Positions 61,055 through 64,000 of a DNA stretch of 64,000 nt are shown here, in pieces. Position 1 is the stretch's first letter. Each line of letters begins with the position of its first letter. Source of the DNA: an uncultured Pelagibacteraceae bacterium (GTDB taxonomy: Bacteria > Pseudomonadota > Alphaproteobacteria > Pelagibacterales > Pelagibacteraceae); NCBI GenBank assembly GCA_902565325.1, contig CACFEM010000001.1, forward strand, positions 1 to 64,000, written 5' to 3'. Under the pieces are notes generated by a model that was not told where the DNA came from, ran no database searches, and saw only the letters and a list, made by a program, of their open reading frames with translations. The position numbers and the translations under genes are program-made.

Positions 61055-61339
61055 ATGGAAAAAGAAATGTTAGTAGTAGCAAAGTTAAAAGAGGGTACTT
61101 TTGAAAAATTCATGGGATTTATGCAATCTCCTGAAGGACTTGCTGAGAGAGCAAAAGTTGCAGTGGTTGAAAAAACAATTGGAACTGTAACTCCAGATAA
61201 AAGTACTGTAATGTTTAAAATATTTTGTACTGATGAAGCTGCACTTCATAAGTTTATAGAAGGTACTGAGGTATCAAAACCAATCATGGATGAAGTGTTG
61301 GACAGTTACTCAATATATGATTTAACTAAGGTTAAATAG
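61055..61339 (+). CDS. Small alpha/beta-barrel protein (DUF3764-like)
   Basis: A 94-residue soluble protein with the pattern MLVVAKLKEGTFEKFMGFMQSPEGLAERAKVAVVEKTIG then VMFKIFCTDEAALHKFIEGTE, a dimeric alpha+beta fold like small monooxygenase-like or DUF3764 proteins. No cofactor site is visible. Good ribosome site (AAAGGAG) before the ATG. It lies in the small-protein operon between secreted and NTF2-like products. The family call is tentative. Confidence 0.5.
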   Translation: MEKEMLVVAKLKEGTFEKFMGFMQSPEGLAERAKVAVVEKTIGTVTPDKSTVMFKIFCTDEAALHKFIEGTEVSKPIMDEVLDSYSIYDLTKVK

Positions 61340-61350
61340 AAAGGAATAAC

Positions 61351-61671
61351 ATGTCTATATTAGAGAAATATAGTGCTGCATTAAAAAATAAAGATGAAGC
61401 TGCAATGAATGAACTTTTGCATGACGATTTTAAATTCACAATGCACAAGTCAGGAAATGTTTTAACCAAAAGTGATGTTATCAAATGGGCGATGAGTGGT
61501 GATATTAATCAAGATAAGGTTAGAATTGTTTATGAAAATGACGAAGTCGGTATTCATCATGCGTTTGTAACATTTAATGATGGTAATGTAGAGGCTGTAA
61601 TGGCAGTTTATAAATACGACAATGGAAAAATTGTCAGTTTAGAAACTGGTGCTACACCAATGCCAAAATAA
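61351..61671 (+). CDS. SnoaL/NTF2-like single-domain protein
   Basis: A 106-residue cone-shaped NTF2 fold: the helix YSAALKNKDEAAMNELLHDDFKFTMHKSG followed by beta strands RIVYENDEVGIHHAFVTFNDGNVEAVMAVYKYDNGKIVSLETG. These proteins act as isomerases, hydratases or binding partners. It is 11 bp after the previous gene and directly adjoins the isomerase gene, so it may work on the same substrate. No catalytic residues can be picked out. Confidence 0.75.
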   Translation: MSILEKYSAALKNKDEAAMNELLHDDFKFTMHKSGNVLTKSDVIKWAMSGDINQDKVRIVYENDEVGIHHAFVTFNDGNVEAVMAVYKYDNGKIVSLETGATPMPK

Positions 61672-62262
61672 GTGAGTGAAATTGATTTTTATTTTTCGAT
61701 AGGGAGTACTTACACCTATTTATCCGTAACTAGAATACTTGATGTTGAAAAACAACATCAAGTAAAATTTAACTGGAAACCTTTTTCAGTAAGAGCAATC
61801 ATGAAAGAGATGAATAATATCCCATTTCCAAAAGATAAAATGAATAAAGTTAATTATATGTGGAGAGACATTCAAAGAAGAGCTGAGGGTTATGGTTTCT
61901 TTGCTAAAACACCTGTACCCTATCCATTATCAGAATTTGATTTAGCTAACCAAATTGCAATTCTTGGTTTTGAAAAAGGTTGGGGAGAAAAATTTGTTAT
62001 TCTTACTTATAAAAAATGGTTTCAGGAAGGTAAAGAACCAGCAATTGAACCAAGTATTTCTGAAGTTTGCTCAGAATTAAGCTTAGATAAAGATAAAATA
62101 ATTTCTGAAGCAAAATCATCTGATATAGAAACAAAATATAATGAAAACACAAACTTGGCTCGTGAAAATAAAATATTTGGTAGCCCATCTTTTATTGTAA
62201 AAAATGAACTCTTTTGGGGAGATGACAGAATGGAAGATGCTATTAAATGGTCTCTTAAATAA
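61672..62262 (+). CDS. 2-hydroxychromene-2-carboxylate isomerase-like (DsbA/GST-kappa family)
   Basis: A 196-residue thioredoxin-fold protein of the DSBA/kappa-GST family. DFYFSIGSTYTYLSVTRILDVE has the S-S-T-Y active-site loop, with serine replacing the cysteine of DsbA, and LARENKIFGSPSFIVKNELFWGDDRMEDA is the glutathione-site cis-proline region. It probably isomerises or conjugates an aromatic or other intermediate using glutathione. GTG start, directly after the stop of the NTF2-like gene. The neighbours suggest a small detoxification or degradation role. Confidence 0.82.
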   Translation: MSEIDFYFSIGSTYTYLSVTRILDVEKQHQVKFNWKPFSVRAIMKEMNNIPFPKDKMNKVNYMWRDIQRRAEGYGFFAKTPVPYPLSEFDLANQIAILGFEKGWGEKFVILTYKKWFQEGKEPAIEPSISEVCSELSLDKDKIISEAKSSDIETKYNENTNLARENKIFGSPSFIVKNELFWGDDRMEDAIKWSLK

Positions 62263-62300
62263 TTCTATATATTCTCCTTAAATTCATTTAAAATCTCTCA

Positions 62301-62633
62301 ATGAGTCTTACAACTTCATATTTATTTTTAGGCATTGCAGTTTTTTTGGGTGTTACCTCAAATAGTTTTGCTAAAAGTGCTGAAGGATTTACTCTTCTAA
62401 TTCCAAGCATAATCACTGCTATTACAATTGTATTATGTATGTACACTCTTTCATTAGTAATGAAAAATATTCCAATGGGAATTACTTATGCTTCCTTTGC
62501 AGGCTTAACAATTATAGCAACTGTAGTTGTGGGTATAATTAGATTTAATCAAGTACCCAATTTATATTCATTTATTGGTTTAGCTTTTATTATTGTTGGT
62601 GTTTTAATGGTTAACCTGTTAGGTAATAATTAA
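62301..62633 (+). CDS. SMR-family transporter (EmrE-like), first of a pair
   Basis: A 110-residue four-helix membrane protein with the pattern LFLGIAVFLGVTSNSFAKSAEGFTLLIPS, GITYASFAGLTIIATVVVGIIRF and GVLMVNLLG of small multidrug resistance transporters. The usual catalytic glutamate in helix 1 (EmrE E14) is not at its expected place here; TSNS occupies that region. The paralogue at 62865 has a closely similar sequence and the same substitution, and a small DUF2798 protein sits between them, so a heteromeric transporter is possible. Confidence 0.82.
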   Translation: MSLTTSYLFLGIAVFLGVTSNSFAKSAEGFTLLIPSIITAITIVLCMYTLSLVMKNIPMGITYASFAGLTIIATVVVGIIRFNQVPNLYSFIGLAFIIVGVLMVNLLGNN

Positions 62634-62634
62634 T

Positions 62635-62862
62635 ATGATTAATAAAAAATACGCTCAACCTTTATTCATGATTTTTATGTCCTTTGGCATGAGTGTGATT
62701 ATGAGTGGAGTTGTAGTTGCTGTAAACACTGGAGTTACAGATGGCTTTATAAGTAGATGGTTTTATTCTTGGATGTTTGCATTTCCAGTTGCATTAATTG
62801 CTGCCTTTATAATGGCTCCTATAATGAGACCTTTGGTTAATAAAATTGCATCAAAAGAATAA
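62635..62862 (+). CDS. DUF2798 family two-helix membrane protein
   Basis: A 75-residue membrane protein with two hydrophobic helices: PLFMIFMSFGMSVIMSGVVVAVNTG, then a GFISRWFYSWMFAFPVALIAAFIMAPIMRPLV. This is the signature of the DUF2798 family, of unknown function. It is one base after the first SMR gene and two before the second, so translation of all three is coupled. It might be an accessory of the SMR pair. Confidence 0.8.
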   Translation: MINKKYAQPLFMIFMSFGMSVIMSGVVVAVNTGVTDGFISRWFYSWMFAFPVALIAAFIMAPIMRPLVNKIASKE

Positions 62863-62864
62863 TC

Positions 62865-63200
62865 ATGAAACCTTTATTTGGATATTTATTTTTAGCTATT
62901 GGGATTTCTTTTGGTATTGCATCAAATAGTTTAGCTAAAATTTCAGAAGGTTTTACCAAGCTAACACCGTCGGTTTTATGTATCTTATTTATGTGTATTA
63001 CGATGTTTTCAATAGCAAAAGCGATGCACGCTCTTCCTGTTGGTTTTGCTTACGCAACATATAGCGGGCTAACTGTTACTGGTGTTGTACTTTTTGCAGT
63101 ATTAAAATTTAACCAAGTTCCTAATCTATATGGAATAATTGGAATTATCTTAATCATTATTGGAGTAATAATGGTTAATTATCTAGGACGACTAAACTGA
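62865..63200 (+). CDS. SMR-family transporter (EmrE-like), second of a pair
   Basis: A 111-residue four-helix paralogue of the gene at 62301: LFLAIGISFGIASNSLAKISEGFTKLTPSVL, then ATYSGLTVTGVVLFAVLKFNQVPNLYGIIGI, ending MVNYLGRLN. The shared FNQVPNLY stretch and the lack of the usual helix-1 glutamate argue for a recent duplication with the partner. SMR proteins can work as heterodimers in opposite orientation. Last gene of the small-protein operon, its end overlapping the convergent DUF952 gene by 22 bp. Confidence 0.82.
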   Translation: MKPLFGYLFLAIGISFGIASNSLAKISEGFTKLTPSVLCILFMCITMFSIAKAMHALPVGFAYATYSGLTVTGVVLFAVLKFNQVPNLYGIIGIILIIIGVIMVNYLGRLN

Positions 63201-63550
63201 TATTTTTTTAAAATCTCTGGAAGCTCATGTCTTCCATCTTCATTCAATGGTAACTCATATTCATTAACAACATTGCTGGTATCTAAAGGTGAATATAAAT
63301 GAGGATACATATCTCCATTTGATGCCTGTTCCCACAATAAATGTTCAAGCTTAAAAGCATTTACTCTTAATAAGACTAGATTTTCTTTTTTGGGGTAATG
63401 TTTATTTAAAGTTTCCTCTACCTGATCCTCTTCTGAAAAGTGAATATATCCATCTTTAAGATCTTTTTCTGATCCACCATAAGTTCCAGATTGTTTGGCC
63501 TTTTGCCACTCATCTTTATCTATAACTTTGAAAATAAATTCTAAATTCAT
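63179..63550 (-). CDS. DUF952 family protein
   Basis: A 123-residue soluble protein with the DUF952 pattern: FIFKVIDKDEWQKAKQSGTYGGSEKDLKDGYIHFSEEDQVEETLNKHYPK, then LLRVNAFKLEHLLWEQASNGDMYPHLYSPLD. The family adopts an ADP-ribosyltransferase-like fold but is uncharacterised. One base separates it from the DUF924 gene on the same strand, so they form a two-gene unit. Function unknown. Confidence 0.85.
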   Translation of the reverse strand: MNLEFIFKVIDKDEWQKAKQSGTYGGSEKDLKDGYIHFSEEDQVEETLNKHYPKKENLVLLRVNAFKLEHLLWEQASNGDMYPHLYSPLDTSNVVNEYELPLNEDGRHELPEILKKYQFSRPR

Positions 63551-63551
63551 T

Positions 63552-64000
63552 TTACCAAGAAGAATTTGGACCTTTTAAGAATTCTATTTCTTCTTCAGTG
63601 GATTCTCTTCCTAAAATTTCATTTCTATGAGGATATCTATGAAATTGTCTGATTGCTTTTGTATGATCTTGCCAAAATTTTTTTATTTCATTGTATCCTT
63701 CGTGTTCTCTTAAATATTTGTTTAATAAGTAATATGCCATTTCATGATCACTAACCTCTTCACTATGAATTAATGGTAACAACATAAAAAATCTTTGATT
63801 TACATTCATTGCTTCTAAATAACCTGAATAAACTGCATCATTTACAATCAATCTAGTTTTTTGATCTTGAGCAAAAGCTTTTTTGTCGTTTCTAAACATG
63901 TTTCTTGAAAACTGATCAAATAAAATTACTAACGCCAGGCAACTCATGGGGTTATCTTGCCAATCATCATATTCATTTTGACAGGCAAGTTCATAATCTT
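63552..64000 (-). CDS. DUF924 family protein, 5' end beyond the window
   Basis: The frame is open to base 64000; the upstream DDWQDNP segment belongs to the family pattern, so the ATG at 63947 is internal. Visible: LALVILFDQFSRNMFRNDKKAFAQDQKTR, LPLIHSEEVSDHE and WQDHTKAIRQFHRYPHRNEILGRESTEEEIEFL, the hallmarks of DUF924, a TPR-like alpha-helical family of unknown function (about 180-200 residues complete). About 149 codons are present. Paired with a DUF952 gene downstream. Confidence 0.88.
   Translation of the reverse strand, partial: DYELACQNEYDDWQDNPMSCLALVILFDQFSRNMFRNDKKAFAQDQKTRLIVNDAVYSGYLEAMNVNQRFFMLLPLIHSEEVSDHEMAYYLLNKYLREHEGYNEIKKFWQDHTKAIRQFHRYPHRNEILGRESTEEEIEFLKGPNSSW

Noticed and set aside
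1..64000. CRISPR array or rRNA genes
   Set aside because: No regularly spaced direct repeats with unique spacers and no rRNA-like conserved blocks were seen.

Overview
The window looks like a chromosome segment of a SAR11 (Pelagibacterales) alphaproteobacterium. The DNA is very AT-rich, intergenic gaps are short and often replaced by 1-11 bp overlaps, and the gene content is dominated by high-affinity solute uptake (five separate substrate-binding proteins), osmolyte/sulfonate/methylamine catabolism and small metabolic operons. Assignment to SAR11 is inference from style and gene families; no rRNA gene is present. One tRNA (Met, CAT) is present.

Layout. 1-8.2 kb: end of a family 4 glycosyltransferase, an EamA permease, a tripartite tricarboxylate transporter (tctCBA) facing an IclR regulator with two palindromic operators, an AbrB-type membrane protein, a family 9 glycosyltransferase and a DUF6165 protein. 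7.4-14.7 kb: a minus-strand run joining methylthioadenosine salvage (mtnP, mtnA, class II aldolase), a fused SpeD-SpeE spermidine enzyme, a basic amino acid type ABC transporter (no ATPase) and a PhyH dioxygenase; apt is divergent. 14.7-18.8 kb: a family 2 glycosyltransferase and rfbBACD for dTDP-rhamnose. 18.9-20.4 kb: guaC and a purine phosphoribosyltransferase.

20.43-26.67 kb: a compact integrated element bounded by a 47-bp direct repeat of the 3' part of the tRNA-Met gene. It carries a tyrosine recombinase next to the intact tRNA, a primase-polymerase, several small unknown proteins, two acetyltransferases and a DUF2061 protein, and no recognisable virion genes. Four copies of a paired 8-mer with an 11-bp period, near both ends and bracketing cargo genes, look like arm-type recombinase sites. 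The insertion separated the tRNA from the phosphoribosyltransferase gene that originally followed it by 6 nt.

27-41.8 kb: dimethylglycine/sarcosine-type dehydrogenase, alanine dehydrogenase, omega-amino acid:pyruvate aminotransferase, tauABC (with a TauC carrying a roughly 370-residue extra domain), a ComC-like dehydrogenase, an internally duplicated HTH regulator, a BASS symporter, a phosphate acetyltransferase, a HisD-family dehydrogenase resembling sulfopropanediol dehydrogenase and a rhodanese: probably a sulfonate/amine utilisation region. 41.8-56.2 kb: two divergent operons around a 50-bp gap, with two sugar-type ABC transporters sharing one ATPase, a GH63-like glucosyl/mannosylglycerate hydrolase, two tandem SnoaL proteins, a two-lobe cupin, a core-MetE methyltransferase and a HAD-fold protein lacking its nucleophile. 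56.1-64 kb: alpha/beta hydrolase, LysE/ArgO exporter, VOC protein, cysE-cysK, and an operon of small secreted and membrane proteins with two SMR transporters flanking a DUF2798 protein; DUF952 and DUF924 genes end the window.

A recurring design: after all five binding-protein genes a strong stem-loop precedes the permease gene, as expected if the binding protein is made in excess over the permeases.
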